A stretch of 64,000 nt of DNA from Oxalobacteraceae bacterium (GTDB lineage Bacteria; Pseudomonadota; Gammaproteobacteria; Burkholderiales; Burkholderiaceae_D): contig DPRS01000004.1 in assembly GCA_003537575.1 (NCBI GenBank), forward strand, positions 17,795 to 81,794. The letters are read 5' to 3'. The translations under genes were made by a program, and so were the position numbers. The notes under the pieces were generated by a model. The model saw nothing but the letters and a program-made list of their open reading frames with translations, made no database searches and was not told where the DNA came from. This document shows, in pieces, positions 7,950-17,333 of the stretch (within the stretch, counting starts at the first letter, position 1; each line of letters opens with the position of its first letter).

Positions 7950-8632
7950 AAGACCTCATTATCTCGGGCTCGACCCCGCAGCTGCGGTATTGGGTCGCCT
8001 CGCGCCCCATCCCGGGAGAATGGATATCCGGTGATCAATATCTTGTCGCGCCTTTTCCTCATGGTGTGCTCGTCGCCGTCGTGGATGGCCTTGGCCATGG
8101 CAGCAAGGCGGCTGCAGCAGCCGAAGCGGCGGTTGCCGTTCTGGCCGAGCACGCCGGCGATCCGGTGGAGTCGCTGGTGCAGCGCTGTCATGTCGCCCTC
8201 AGAAAAACGCGCGGCGCCGTCATGAGTCTGGCCACGCTCAACGGACTGGATAACACCATGAGCTGGCTGGGTATCGGCAATGTTGAAGCGATGCTGGTCT
8301 CTTCCTGTAAAGCGCCGGGCTCTTCCAGGAAAGTTTCATTGATGCTGCGCGGCGGGATCGTGGGCGATCGCCTGCCGCCGCTCATGACGGCATCGGTGCC
8401 GCTCTATCCCGACGATCTGCTGTTTTTTGCCACTGACGGCATCAAGAGCGCCTTCATTCGCGACGTGCGCTGCGTAGAACATCCTTATGAATTGATTCAT
8501 CAGATTTTTTTTCGGCATGTCAGAGGCACGGACGATGCTTTGCTGCTGGGGGCAAAATGGACAAGAGACGAGGCAATGCAGGACGACATGCAGAACACGA
8601 ATCTATTTCCGGAGGTGGGCAACACGCATTGA
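7946..8632 (+). CDS. rsbX: RsbX: PP2C-type stressosome phosphatase
   Basis: 228 residues, a SpoIIE/PP2C-type phosphatase. Metal-binding Asp residues are visible in VAVVDGLGHGSKAAAAAEAA and FFATDGIKSAF, and the GIGNVEAML and GGIVGDRLPPL segments fit the RsbX/RsbU catalytic core. There is no RsbU-type N-terminal domain, so it is an RsbX that resets RsbS/RsbR, not the output phosphatase. The start ATG at 7946 overlaps the rsbT stop (ATGA), indicating translational coupling, and the 3' end overlaps the next gene. Confidence 0.88.
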   Translation: MKDLIISGSTPQLRYWVASRPIPGEWISGDQYLVAPFPHGVLVAVVDGLGHGSKAAAAAEAAVAVLAEHAGDPVESLVQRCHVALRKTRGAVMSLATLNGLDNTMSWLGIGNVEAMLVSSCKAPGSSRKVSLMLRGGIVGDRLPPLMTASVPLYPDDLLFFATDGIKSAFIRDVRCVEHPYELIHQIFFRHVRGTDDALLLGAKWTRDEAMQDDMQNTNLFPEVGNTH

Positions 8633-11187
8633 AATTTAGCCAGTCCGGTAAGGATTCCTCGCGATCGCAAATAGATTTCATCAATGAATACCAGACAGAA
8701 CTTTCCGCGTATCTGGCGGGGCAATCGGATGAAGAAGCCTTGCTGCGCGCATACGAGCTGGGCCGGCAGGGCGCAGCGCGCCAGTTAGGTATCCTCGATC
8801 TGAGTGAAATTCACCAGGCCGCCATGCAGGCAGCTGCCGGCATCGATGTGCCTACCCGTGAGGGGAGGCAGATTGAAACAATCATTGCCAGAAGCACGGA
8901 ATTCTTTTCCCAGGTGCTGGCCACTTTTGACATGATGTATCGGGGCTATGGCGAAACCATCGCCCAGTTGCAAAGCCTGAATGCAGCGCTCAACCAGCAT
9001 TCGCATGCCTTGCAACGCAGCGAGGAACGCCTGCGCCTGTTCATCTGGCATACGCCGGCTGCCGTCGCCATCCTGGACAAGGATTTGCGCTATCTGCAGT
9101 ACAGCGCGCGTTGGCTATCCGACTATCGTTTGGGCGATCGCGACCTGACCAGCTTGTCGCACTATGAAGTCTTCCCCGAGATTCCACCGCATTGGCGCGA
9201 GATTTTTCAACGCTGCCTGGAAGGAGCCGTGAATAAATGCGAGGAAGCGCAATTTTTGCGCGCGGACGGCAGCGCGGATTACGTAAGATGGGAAATACAT
9301 CCCTGGTATACCGACCATCAGGAAGTCGGCGGCCTCATCATGTTTACGGAGGTGATTACCGACCGAAAAAATCAGGAGAGGAAAATCGTTCGCTTAAGCC
9401 GTATCCGCGGCATCATGAGCGCAATCAATGCAGCCATCATCAGAATTGCCGACCGTAGCGTGTTGATACGCGAAATTTGTCGTATCGCTGTCGAGCACGG
9501 CCAGTTTCGCATGGCGTGGCTGGGCTATGCCGAGCGCGGCACGACAGCCCTCACTTCAGTCACTGGCGCCCAGCGTGTTGACGCGAAGTCCAGCGTAGCT
9601 GTCAGCCCGGCGGATATCCCCGATGCCTCCGGCCTGGTGGCACGTGCGATCAAGTCGGGCAAGGCGATTTTATGTAACAACATTGCTCTCGACAGGCGCG
9701 TTTCTCATAAGGAGGAGTATTTAAAGCTCGGCTACCATTCGTTGGTGGTGTTGCCGCTGTTCGCACTGGAACGACCTGCCGGCGTACTGACATTGTGCGC
9801 GGGCGAGCAGAATTTTTTCGATCAGGAAGAAATGAAGCTGCTGCGAGAAATCGCGGATGACATTTCCTTTGCCTTCGACCATTTGGCGAAGGAAGAAAAA
9901 ATCAATTATCTTGCATATTATGATGCATTGACCGATCTTCCCAACCGGGCATTGTTCTTTGATCGCCTGCAGCGGCACATCGAAGTGGCGCGCCGGGATG
10001 CGAAATTGCTTGTCGTGATCCTGCTCGATTTCGACCGTTTTTCCAATATCAATGACAGTTATGGCCGCCATGTCGGCGATGCCCTGCTGAAGGAAGCGGC
10101 ACGGCGCATGAAAAACCAGGTTGCTTCGGGAAATACGCTTTCGCATGTCGGCGCGGATCGCTTCGCCTTACTCCTGACCAATGTCGTCAGTGCCGCTGAC
10201 GCCGCGCACATTCTGGAGCGCTTGCTGCAGGATTGCTTTGGCCTCGCATTTCAGCTCGATAGTGATGAACAATATGTATCGGTAAAGTCGGGCATTGCCA
10301 TGTTTCCGAGCGATGGCAACGAATACGACGCCATCTACAAGAACGCCGAAGTCGCATTAAGGAAGGCCAAGAAAAGCGACGAAACGTATCTGTTTTACCG
10401 CCCTGAAATGAATGCCAGCGTGGCGAAAAGGCTTACGCTGGAAAACCGGCTGTATCGCGCGCTCGAGCGGGAAGAGTTCACCTTGTATTACCAGCCCAAG
10501 ATCCATGCGGCAACCGGACGGATCGTCGGCATGGAATCACTGTTGCGCTGGAATGAGCCGCATTCCGGCGTGGTGCAACCATCCGCTTTCATTCCCATTC
10601 TCGAAGAAACCGGCATGATTTTGCCGGTGGGGCAGTGGATCATGGAAAGGGCGATCGCGGATTACCGGCACTGGAGCGATCGCGGGCTTACGCCGCTGCC
10701 GATCGCGGTCAATGTATCGGTCATTCAATTAAGGCAGCGGAATTTCATCGAAATGCTGAAAAAGGTCCACGGCAGCATCCCGGAAGGGGCGCATATCCTG
10801 GATCTGGAAATTACCGAAAGCATGCTGATGGAGGACATCGAGCAGAATATCAGGAAGCTGCAGGCAGCCAGGGAAATGGGGATGAAAATCGCCATCGATG
10901 ATTTCGGCACCGGTTATTCTTCGCTCAGCTACCTGACCAGGCTGCCGATCGACTTGCTCAAGATCGACCGCTCGTTCATCCTCGGCATGAATGAAAGCGC
11001 TTCTGGACTTGCCATCGTCAGCTCGATCATCTCGCTGGCGCACTCGATCGAGATGCAGGTGGTCGCCGAAGGCGTGGAGGAGGAAGATCAGCGCAAGCTG
11101 CTCAAGCTGCTAAGCTGCGACCAGTTGCAAGGGTATTTGTACAGCAAACCCTTGCCGGTCAACGAGATGGAAGCCTTGCTTCACTGA
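8629..11187 (+). CDS. RsbU-N / PAS / GAF / degenerate GGDEF / EAL protein, predicted stressosome-controlled c-di-GMP phosphodiesterase
   Basis: 852 residues from a TTG at 8629 that overlaps the rsbX stop (TTGA), with GGAGG at 8611; an in-frame ATG at 8557 inside rsbX is the alternative. Order: RsbU_N-like helical domain (about 10-95; INEYQTELSAYLAGQS, ILDLSEIHQAAM, MMYRGYGE), PAS (about 120-245), GAF (about 265-415), GGDEF (about 425-590), EAL (about 605-845). The GGDEF signature is replaced by GADRF, so cyclase activity is unlikely. The EAL domain reads GMESLLRW but keeps AVNVS, LEITES, IDDFGTGYSSL, LLKIDRSF, AEGVE and QGYLYSKPL, so phosphodiesterase activity is likely. The RsbU-type N-terminus is the known docking site for RsbT, making this the probable output of the stressosome. 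Confidence 0.88.
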   Translation: MKFSQSGKDSSRSQIDFINEYQTELSAYLAGQSDEEALLRAYELGRQGAARQLGILDLSEIHQAAMQAAAGIDVPTREGRQIETIIARSTEFFSQVLATFDMMYRGYGETIAQLQSLNAALNQHSHALQRSEERLRLFIWHTPAAVAILDKDLRYLQYSARWLSDYRLGDRDLTSLSHYEVFPEIPPHWREIFQRCLEGAVNKCEEAQFLRADGSADYVRWEIHPWYTDHQEVGGLIMFTEVITDRKNQERKIVRLSRIRGIMSAINAAIIRIADRSVLIREICRIAVEHGQFRMAWLGYAERGTTALTSVTGAQRVDAKSSVAVSPADIPDASGLVARAIKSGKAILCNNIALDRRVSHKEEYLKLGYHSLVVLPLFALERPAGVLTLCAGEQNFFDQEEMKLLREIADDISFAFDHLAKEEKINYLAYYDALTDLPNRALFFDRLQRHIEVARRDAKLLVVILLDFDRFSNINDSYGRHVGDALLKEAARRMKNQVASGNTLSHVGADRFALLLTNVVSAADAAHILERLLQDCFGLAFQLDSDEQYVSVKSGIAMFPSDGNEYDAIYKNAEVALRKAKKSDETYLFYRPEMNASVAKRLTLENRLYRALEREEFTLYYQPKIHAATGRIVGMESLLRWNEPHSGVVQPSAFIPILEETGMILPVGQWIMERAIADYRHWSDRGLTPLPIAVNVSVIQLRQRNFIEMLKKVHGSIPEGAHILDLEITESMLMEDIEQNIRKLQAAREMGMKIAIDDFGTGYSSLSYLTRLPIDLLKIDRSFILGMNESASGLAIVSSIISLAHSIEMQVVAEGVEEEDQRKLLKLLSCDQLQGYLYSKPLPVNEMEALLH

Positions 11188-11217
11188 GCGCTTGCCGCCC
11201 TGGCGCAGGCCCCTTGC

Positions 11218-12246
11218 TTACGCCGACTGGTCCACCTGGAGGCCGGCCCCGTGCGCTTGCTGGTCGGCGTGATACGAGCTGCGCACCATGGCGCCCACCG
11301 CGGCATGCGAGAAACCCATCTTGTAGGCTTCCTGCTCCAGCATCTTGAAGGTGTCCGGATGCATGTAGCGACGCACCGGCAAGTGGTCTCCCGAAGGCAT
11401 CAGGTACTGGCCGATGGTCAGCATGTCGATATCATGGGCGCGCATGTCGCGCATGACTTGCAGGATTTCCTCGTCGGTTTCGCCCAGGCCCACCATGATG
11501 CCGGACTTGGTCGGCGTGGCCGGATGCAATTCCTTGAAGCGCTTGAGCAGGTTCAGCGAAAAGGCGTAATCGGCGCCCGGGCGCGCTTCCTTGTACAGGC
11601 GCGGCACGGTTTCCAGGTTGTGGTTCATGACGTCCGGCGGCGTCGCCGTGAGGATTTCCAGCGCGCGGTCCATGCGGCCGCGGAAATCCGGCGTGAGGAT
11701 CTCGATGCGGGTGTGCGGCGACAGTGCGCGTACGTGGCGGATGCAGTCGGCGAAGTGGCCGGCGCCGCCGTCGCGCAAGTCGTCACGGTCGACCGAGGTG
11801 ATCACGACATACTTCAGGCGCATCGCCGCGATCGCCTTGGCGAGGTTTTCCGGCTCGTTTGGATCGAGCGGATCCGGGCGGCCGTGGCCGACGTCGCAGA
11901 ACGGGCAGCGGCGGGTGCACTTGTCGCCCATGATCATGAAGGTGGCGGTGCCCTTGCCGAAGCATTCGCCGATGTTCGGACAGGAGGCTTCCTCGCACAC
12001 GGTCACCAGCTTGTTGGTGCGCAGGATATCCTTGATCTCATAGAAGTGGGTGGTCGGCGAACCGGCCTTGACGCGGATCCAGTCGGGCTTGGGCAGCCGC
12101 TCGGCCGGCACGATCTTGATCGGGATGCGCGCGGTCTTGCCGGCCCCTTTTTGCTTTTCGTTCGGGTTGTAGGCGGGTGCCGCCTGTTCCTGCTTGTCGT
12201 TCGCGTTGTTCGGATTGCTGTCCATGGTGTGAACCGCGCCTGTCAT
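11218..12246 (-). CDS. lipA: Lipoyl synthase
   Basis: 342 residues. Radical-SAM enzyme that inserts two sulfurs into protein-bound octanoyl groups. Both iron-sulfur motifs are visible: the auxiliary cluster [12 protein letters not shown] and the SAM cluster [10 protein letters not shown]; the C-terminal VRSSYHAD supplies the terminal Arg-Ser-Ser motif. A low-complexity Asn/Lys-rich leader of ~40 residues precedes the core; ATG at 12225 (MDSNPNNAN) is an alternative start. It follows lipB by 45 nt on the same strand and forms the endogenous lipoylation pathway with it. It converges with the stressosome operon, with only 30 nt between. Confidence 0.96.
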   Translation of the reverse strand: MTGAVHTMDSNPNNANDKQEQAAPAYNPNEKQKGAGKTARIPIKIVPAERLPKPDWIRVKAGSPTTHFYEIKDILRTNKLVTVCEEASCPNIGECFGKGTATFMIMGDKCTRRCPFCDVGHGRPDPLDPNEPENLAKAIAAMRLKYVVITSVDRDDLRDGGAGHFADCIRHVRALSPHTRIEILTPDFRGRMDRALEILTATPPDVMNHNLETVPRLYKEARPGADYAFSLNLLKRFKELHPATPTKSGIMVGLGETDEEILQVMRDMRAHDIDMLTIGQYLMPSGDHLPVRRYMHPDTFKMLEQEAYKMGFSHAAVGAMVRSSYHADQQAHGAGLQVDQSA

Positions 12247-12291
12247 GGCCTTGCCGGCAGGTTTGCCGCCGGCGCGCCATCACTGGCGTGT

Positions 12292-12921
12292 CTATCCTTT
12301 CAATCGTTCCAGTAAGTTGTTGGTGAGCGCTGACTGCGCTTCTGCAAGCGACGCCATCGCGCCCAGGGTTTTCATGTCGACGGTTTTCAGGCCGGCGTAG
12401 CCGCACGGGTTAATCCAGGCAAACGGCTCCAGGTCCATGTCGACGTTCAGCGCCACGCCATGATAGGTGCAGCCGCTGGCGCGCACTTTCAGGCCCAGCG
12501 CGGCGATCTTGGCGCCTTGCCATGAACCGGAGGCGACGTAGATGCCGGGCGCGCCTGCCTTGCGCTCGCCCGTCAGATTATACGCCGCCAGGGTATCGAT
12601 GACGGCTTCTTCGATGGCGTGCACCAGTTCGCGCGCATACATGCGGCCGCCGCGGTTGCGCTTCAGATCGAGCAGCAGGTAGGCGACCGCCTGGCCGGGG
12701 CCGTGGTAGGTGACTTCGCCGCCGCGGTCGGTCTGCACCAGCGGGATGTCATGGGCATTCAGGACGTGCGAGGGATCGGCGCCCAGGCCGAGGGTATAGA
12801 CGGGCGGATGCTCGACGATCCACAGTTCGTCTTCGGTGTCAAAGCCGCGCGCATCGGTGAAGGCGCGCATGGCGGCGAAAGTCGGTTCGTACTCCGCCTG
12901 TCCGAGATGGCGCACCAGCAC
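12292..12921 (-). CDS. lipB: Octanoyl-ACP:protein octanoyltransferase
   Basis: 209 residues, normal for LipB, which moves octanoate from ACP to lipoyl domains before LipA acts. The signature [21 protein letters not shown] is present, as are the catalytic Lys region ([12 protein letters not shown]) and catalytic Cys in INPCGYAGL. The start is GTG at 12921, overlapping the preceding ybeD stop by one base (TAGTG), so translation is probably coupled. Confidence 0.96.
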   Translation of the reverse strand: MLVRHLGQAEYEPTFAAMRAFTDARGFDTEDELWIVEHPPVYTLGLGADPSHVLNAHDIPLVQTDRGGEVTYHGPGQAVAYLLLDLKRNRGGRMYARELVHAIEEAVIDTLAAYNLTGERKAGAPGIYVASGSWQGAKIAALGLKVRASGCTYHGVALNVDMDLEPFAWINPCGYAGLKTVDMKTLGAMASLAEAQSALTNNLLERLKG

Positions 12922-13199
12922 TACAGCACCACCTTGACCATCGGATGCGAGGACAGCGCGCGGTACAGGGTGTCGAGCTGCTCACGGCTGGTGGCGCGCA
13001 CGGTGACGGTCAGGGAGAGGTAGTTGCCCTTGGCAGAGGGGCGCATTTCCATCTTGCCGGCATGGAAACTGGGGTCGTGCTGGATAACGACTTCCACCAT
13101 GGTCTGGGCGAATGCATCCTGCATTGCGCCCATGATCTTGATGGGGAAGTCGCTCGGGTACTCGATCAGGCTTTCGGTTGGTGGTGTTGGCTGCGGCAT
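12921..13199 (-). CDS. ybeD: YbeD / DUF493 family protein
   Basis: 92 residues, an ACT-like small protein of the YbeD/DUF493 family, usually found directly upstream of lipB, as here. [15 protein letters not shown] and [23 protein letters not shown] with the final HPMVKVVL are typical. Biochemical role not established; the conserved linkage suggests a regulatory link to lipoate metabolism. Confidence 0.92.
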   Translation of the reverse strand: MPQPTPPTESLIEYPSDFPIKIMGAMQDAFAQTMVEVVIQHDPSFHAGKMEMRPSAKGNYLSLTVTVRATSREQLDTLYRALSSHPMVKVVL

Positions 13200-13243
13200 G
13201 GCATGTTCAATGACGTTGATACCGCAGCTATTTTACGCCCTTA

Positions 13244-14392
13244 TTACTTCATCCACAGGCGCATGGAATCCCAGGCGCGGCCCAACATGCCGGCCTGGTT
13301 GACCTGCTCCAGCGCCAGCACCGGCAATTCGGTCACCGGCTTGCCGTCGACGACCATCTTCAGGGTGCCGACCTTGCTGTTCTGGGCGATCGGCGCCACC
13401 AGCGGGTCCTTGCGCTCCAGCACCGGCTTCATCTTGCCGGCCACGCCCTTCGGCACCGTGACATAGACGTCGTGGTTGAAGCCGATCTTCACCTGGTTTT
13501 TCGAACCTTTCCAGACCTGCGGCGTATCCACTGCCTGACCCTTGGCATACAGCTTCACGGTGTCAAAGTTCTGGAAGCCCCAGTTCAGCAGCTTCTGGCT
13601 TTCCTGCGCGCGCATCTGGTCGGAGGTGGTGCCGATCATCACCGAGATCAGGCGGCGCTGGCCGCCCACGCCGGGGCGCTTGGCCGAGGAAATCAGGCAA
13701 TAGCCGGCGGCTTCGGTATGGCCGGTTTTCATGCCATCGACGGTCGGATCCAGCCACAGCAGGCGGTTGCGGTTGGGCTGGGTAATCTTGTTATAAGTGT
13801 AGTTCTTGGTGGAGTAGATCTTGTAGAACTCGGGGAAGTCATTGATCAGGCGCGTCGCCAGGATCGACAGGTCGCGCGCGGTCGAGAAATTGTCCGGACT
13901 GGGCAAGCCGTGGGCATTGGCAAAGCGGGTCGATTTCATGCCCATCTTCTGGGCTTCCTGGTTCATCAGCGTGACGAAGGTCTCTTCGGTGCCGGCTACC
14001 GCTTCGGCCAGCGCTACTGCGGCATCGTTGCCGGACTGGACGATCAGGCCATACAGCAGGTCATTGATCTTCACCGGCGTGGCCGGGTCGATAAACATTT
14101 TCGAGCTGCTGGGGTCGACTTTCCAGGCGCGCACCGAGACATTGACGCTCTGGTTCAGGTCGAGCCGCTTGTCGCGCACCGCTGCAAACGCCAGGTAGGC
14201 GGTCATGATCTTGGTCAGCGAAGCCGGTTCGATGCGCAGGTCCGGATCCTGGGCCGCAACCACCTGGTTGCTGGTGGCATCCAGCAGCAGCCAGGATTTG
14301 GCGGCCAGGGTCGGCGCCGGCAGGCTTTGGGCAAAGACGGGTGAAGCGGCAAATAGCAGGCTGGCGGCGCAGGCCGCAAAGAGTTTTTTCAT
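13244..14392 (-). CDS. dacA: D-alanyl-D-alanine carboxypeptidase (PBP5/6 type)
   Basis: 382 residues with a Sec signal (MKKLFAACAASLLFAASPVFA). Removes the terminal D-Ala of peptidoglycan pentapeptides. All three penicillin-binding motifs are visible: SLTK (nucleophile Ser), SGN in VQSGNDAAVALAEA, and KTG in GMKTGHTEAAGYC. A beta-rich C-terminal PBP5 domain and a final amphipathic helix (GRAWDSMRLWMK) anchor it to the periplasmic face of the inner membrane. ATG at 14392 is preferred over the in-frame TTG at 14401. It lies 45 nt upstream of ybeD; whether it is dacA or dacC cannot be decided here. Confidence 0.94.
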   Translation of the reverse strand: MKKLFAACAASLLFAASPVFAQSLPAPTLAAKSWLLLDATSNQVVAAQDPDLRIEPASLTKIMTAYLAFAAVRDKRLDLNQSVNVSVRAWKVDPSSSKMFIDPATPVKINDLLYGLIVQSGNDAAVALAEAVAGTEETFVTLMNQEAQKMGMKSTRFANAHGLPSPDNFSTARDLSILATRLINDFPEFYKIYSTKNYTYNKITQPNRNRLLWLDPTVDGMKTGHTEAAGYCLISSAKRPGVGGQRRLISVMIGTTSDQMRAQESQKLLNWGFQNFDTVKLYAKGQAVDTPQVWKGSKNQVKIGFNHDVYVTVPKGVAGKMKPVLERKDPLVAPIAQNSKVGTLKMVVDGKPVTELPVLALEQVNQAGMLGRAWDSMRLWMK

Positions 14393-14490
14393 GGGTAGCA
14401 AATGGTCAAGCGAAAGGGATGAAACAGCAGGGGAGTTCCAAATTATAGCGCGCTGCGCTTAGGCAAAACTGAAGCGCAGCGCGGCTTTGG

Positions 14491-15138
14491 CTAGCGATGC
14501 CACATTTCGACCACGAAATTTTTGATATGTTGCAATTTCCTGTGAAAAAAATGGTCGCAGCCCGGAATGACGATGACCGGCAGGTCTTGCGGCCTTGCCC
14601 AGTCGAGCACATTAATTAACGGAATCGTATCGTCCTGCTCGCCATGGATGACGATGGTATTGGCCGGCACGGCCGGTACCGGCCACTTGCCGGCGGCGGT
14701 GCCGGTCAGGACCAGCCGTTCCGCTGGCCGGCCCTGCGCTGCCAGACGTTCCTGCAGCCGCGCCTGCACCAGGGTGCCGAAGGAAAAACCGGCCAGCGCG
14801 GCCGGCACGCCGGGGTACTGCGCCTGCAGATGATTGAACAATAGTTCCATGTCGTCGGTTTCGCCGCGTCCTTCGTCATGCGCGCCGGCGGAGGCGCCGA
14901 CGCCGCGGAAATTCATGCGCGCGGCGGCATAGCCGATGCCGGTGAAGGTGCGCGCCAGCGTGGTGGCGACCTTGTTGTCCATGGTGCCGCCGAACAGCGG
15001 GTGCGGATGCGCTACCAGCGCGATGCCGCGCGGCGCGGCGTAGCGCTCGGGATCGGGCAGTTCGAGCACGCATTCGAGCGCGCCGGCGCTGCCGGCCAGG
15101 GTAAAAGGCTGGAGGCGAGGATTCATCGGGGAACTCAT
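14491..15138 (-). CDS. Alpha/beta hydrolase
   Basis: 215 residues, a small alpha/beta hydrolase of the CocE/YfhR-like group common in betaproteobacteria. LVAHPHPLFGGTMDNKV is the oxyanion-side signature; GFSFGT holds the nucleophile Ser, HGEQDDTIP the acid, and IPGCDHFFH the His. No signal peptide, so cytoplasmic. Substrate unknown. Overlaps nothing; the ferredoxin gene ends 8 nt upstream of it on the same strand. Confidence 0.88.
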   Translation of the reverse strand: MSSPMNPRLQPFTLAGSAGALECVLELPDPERYAAPRGIALVAHPHPLFGGTMDNKVATTLARTFTGIGYAAARMNFRGVGASAGAHDEGRGETDDMELLFNHLQAQYPGVPAALAGFSFGTLVQARLQERLAAQGRPAERLVLTGTAAGKWPVPAVPANTIVIHGEQDDTIPLINVLDWARPQDLPVIVIPGCDHFFHRKLQHIKNFVVEMWHR

Positions 15139-15146
15139 TGCGGGAT

Positions 15147-15464
15147 TTATATCTTCAGGCGTTCGACGACCTTGCCGCCGACGAGGTGTTCGTCGATGAT
15201 TTCATCGATGTCCTGGTTATCGACATAGGTGTACCAGGTGCCTTCCGGGTAAACCACCAGCACCGGGCCTTCCTCGCAGCGATCGAGGCAGCCGGCCTTG
15301 TTGATGCGCACCTTGCCCTGGCCCGAAAGACCGAGTTCCTTGATGCGCTGCTTGGCATGTTCCTGCGCTTGCGTCGCGCCCTTGTCGAAGCAGCATGGAC
15401 GGCCTCCCTCGCGCTGGTTCAGGCAAAAGAATACGTGGTGTTCGTAATACGGTGAATCGCTCAT
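15147..15464 (-). CDS. Thioredoxin-like [2Fe-2S] ferredoxin
   Basis: 105 residues from ATG at 15464 (MSDSPYYEHHVFFC). Four Cys suit a thioredoxin-fold [2Fe-2S] cluster: the first in HHVFFCLNQ, then RPCCF, AGCLDRC and the following EEGPVLVVYPEG, as in NuoE-like and Shethna-type ferredoxins. Electron-transfer partner unknown. An in-frame upstream ATG at 15491 lacks conservation of this family's start. It sits between the VanZ gene and the hydrolase. Confidence 0.9.
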   Translation of the reverse strand: MSDSPYYEHHVFFCLNQREGGRPCCFDKGATQAQEHAKQRIKELGLSGQGKVRINKAGCLDRCEEGPVLVVYPEGTWYTYVDNQDIDEIIDEHLVGGKVVERLKI

Positions 15465-15512
15465 GGCGGTGATGGTTTCTGGCTGACACAAGCCTTACAT
15501 GATACACCGGCC

Positions 15513-16637
15513 TCATTTTCGCTTCACGCGGTGCGCGGGATGCAGCAGGAACCAGAGCGCAAAGAGCGGCCACATGATCGAAAGGAATTGCGCGGCGCCG
15601 TTAAAGTTGAGGAATTTGCCTTGCACCCAGCTTTGCAAAGTCGCCATGAAATACGGATTGCTCGGCATCAGATTGACAATGACCAGGCCGATTGCCAGCA
15701 TCAGCACGGCGATGCGCCTTTGCGCCACCGGCGGCGCGAACGAAAGGCCGAACAGCATGACGCCGGCAAACAGCAGCCCTCCTTGCGCGCCCGGCGTCAG
15801 CCAGCTGAAGGCATTGTCCGGGTTGAACAGCAAGGCATTCGCCAGCGACTTGAAGATCAGCGTGGCGGCCACCAGCGCCAGCGCCAGCGGCGCGCGCGGC
15901 GCCGCCGGTTTCAGCGTCACCAGCAGCAGCAGCACGGCGCCGGTCATGCCGCAGGCGGTGATGACGGTCTCGGCCAGCCAGTATTGCTCGACCGTGAATT
16001 CGATGCTGTTGCGCAGCAGCGCGGCCAGATCGACGGAGCTCTCCAGCCACTCGGACAGCCATTCCGACAGGATCGGCGCGACCTGGCCATGGCCGAACAG
16101 GTAAGCCTGCGGGTAAAGCTGCGCCAGCGGCCACAGGCCGGCGACGATCAGGCCGCGCCCGGCATCGTGAAAGAACCAGTGCCGGCGCAGGCTGAGGAAG
16201 CGGCTTTGCTCGAGGAAGGTGGGTGTCAGCAGCACGCCGGCAATGCCGCCGATCAGGCTGCCGGCGACATTGGTGTACAGGTCGAGATTGGAAGAGACGC
16301 GCGAAGGCAGGAAAGTTTGCGCTGCTTCCATCGCGCCCGACAGCAAAATGCCGGCCGCCAGCGCCAGCAGGATGGCGCCGGTGCGGCGCACGTGCGGATA
16401 GCCGGCAAAGGCGACCAGGATACCGAAGGGCACATAGCCCACCACATTGGTCAGCACATCGAACACGGTCCAGTAATGCGGCAGCGGGCCGAACAGGAAG
16501 GCATGCGCGGCGATGCCGTTGTCGCGCCAGCCGGTAAACGGAAACAGGCTGGCATAGACGATCAGCAGGATATACATCAGCAGGCCGACGCGGGCGAAGG
16601 TCGATGCGGTGGCGGGATGTTCCCTGGTAGACGGCAT
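15513..16637 (-). CDS. VanZ-family membrane protein
   Basis: 374 residues. Residues ~1-150 are a VanZ-like domain: IVYASLFPFTGW, FDVLTNVVGYVPFGIL, and EAAQTFLPSRVSSNLDLYTNVAGSLIGG, the acidic/aromatic motifs of the family. Further hydrophobic segments follow, giving about ten helices. VanZ-like proteins affect envelope properties such as teicoplanin resistance in Gram-positives, but the Gram-negative role is unknown. It starts 9 nt after the lipoprotein gene and may belong to the same transcript as the MCE transporter. Confidence 0.88.
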   Translation of the reverse strand: MPSTREHPATASTFARVGLLMYILLIVYASLFPFTGWRDNGIAAHAFLFGPLPHYWTVFDVLTNVVGYVPFGILVAFAGYPHVRRTGAILLALAAGILLSGAMEAAQTFLPSRVSSNLDLYTNVAGSLIGGIAGVLLTPTFLEQSRFLSLRRHWFFHDAGRGLIVAGLWPLAQLYPQAYLFGHGQVAPILSEWLSEWLESSVDLAALLRNSIEFTVEQYWLAETVITACGMTGAVLLLLVTLKPAAPRAPLALALVAATLIFKSLANALLFNPDNAFSWLTPGAQGGLLFAGVMLFGLSFAPPVAQRRIAVLMLAIGLVIVNLMPSNPYFMATLQSWVQGKFLNFNGAAQFLSIMWPLFALWFLLHPAHRVKRK

Positions 16638-16646
16638 CCTGAGGCC

Positions 16647-17324
16647 TCAGCGTTTCAGCGGCTGGCCGGCGAGCCAAGCCAGCATGTCGGCGATGACGGC
16701 ATCACTGGCGGCGGCCAGTGCGCGAGCGCCGCCGGCGGCGTCGTTGCTGGTCGCCGGCGCGCGCGCGGCAAAACTCTTTTGCGCAAGCAGCGTGCGGCCG
16801 TTGTAGAGCGAGGCGCGCAGCGCGATGCTGCCGTGGCTTTTCTCGGGCGACTCGAACACATGCGAAAAATCGTCAGCTTCGATCCGCAGCAGCGGCAGAT
16901 TGGTCGGCCCGTCAACGGCGGACGCCGCCACGCCGCCGGCCTGAGCGATGCGCGCCTTCAGGCGCTGGCCGAACAGGTCGGCCGGCTGCATGGCCCAGCG
17001 CTGCTGCGCATAGGCGCGTGGTTGTTGAGGATCGGCGTACAGCAGGCGGTAGTACATCAGCGAACTGTCGAGCCAGGCAGCCGGCGTGACTTCTGCCACG
17101 CTGACCGCGACGGCGGGCTGCGGCGCGACCGCCGTGCCTGCGATCGAGGCGTGGGCGCCAGCAGCGGGCAGGGGGCCGAAATCGTAATAATTGGCCAGAG
17201 CCGCGCGCCCGCCCGGCACGCTGCAGCCGGCAAGCAGCAGCGCGCCGCACAGCAGCAGCGCTTGCATTGGCAGAAGGAAGTGGCGGCAACCGCAGGGTTT
17301 TCTCATGTCGGACAGATTGGTCAT
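16647..17324 (-). CDS. ABC-type transport auxiliary lipoprotein (PqiC-like)
   Basis: About 225 residues. A lipobox LLLAGCS follows a hydrophobic leader, giving an outer-membrane or periplasmic lipoprotein. The body (NYYDFGPLP near the start, then LDSSLMYYRLLYADPQQPRAYAQQRW) matches the PqiC/YmbA DUF330 family that partners MCE systems. ATG at 17324 is used; an in-frame TTG at 17333 and ATG at 17306 are alternatives. It is the fourth gene of the permease-ATPase-MCE-lipoprotein set. Confidence 0.87.
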   Translation of the reverse strand: MTNLSDMRKPCGCRHFLLPMQALLLCGALLLAGCSVPGGRAALANYYDFGPLPAAGAHASIAGTAVAPQPAVAVSVAEVTPAAWLDSSLMYYRLLYADPQQPRAYAQQRWAMQPADLFGQRLKARIAQAGGVAASAVDGPTNLPLLRIEADDFSHVFESPEKSHGSIALRASLYNGRTLLAQKSFAARAPATSNDAAGGARALAAASDAVIADMLAWLAGQPLKR

Positions 17325-17333
17325 GGTTGTCAA

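Noticed and set aside
8557..8628. ATG at 8557 as start of the EAL protein
   Set aside because: Would overlap rsbX by 76 nt; the TTGA overlap at 8629 with GGAGG before it fits better, though the ATG cannot be excluded.
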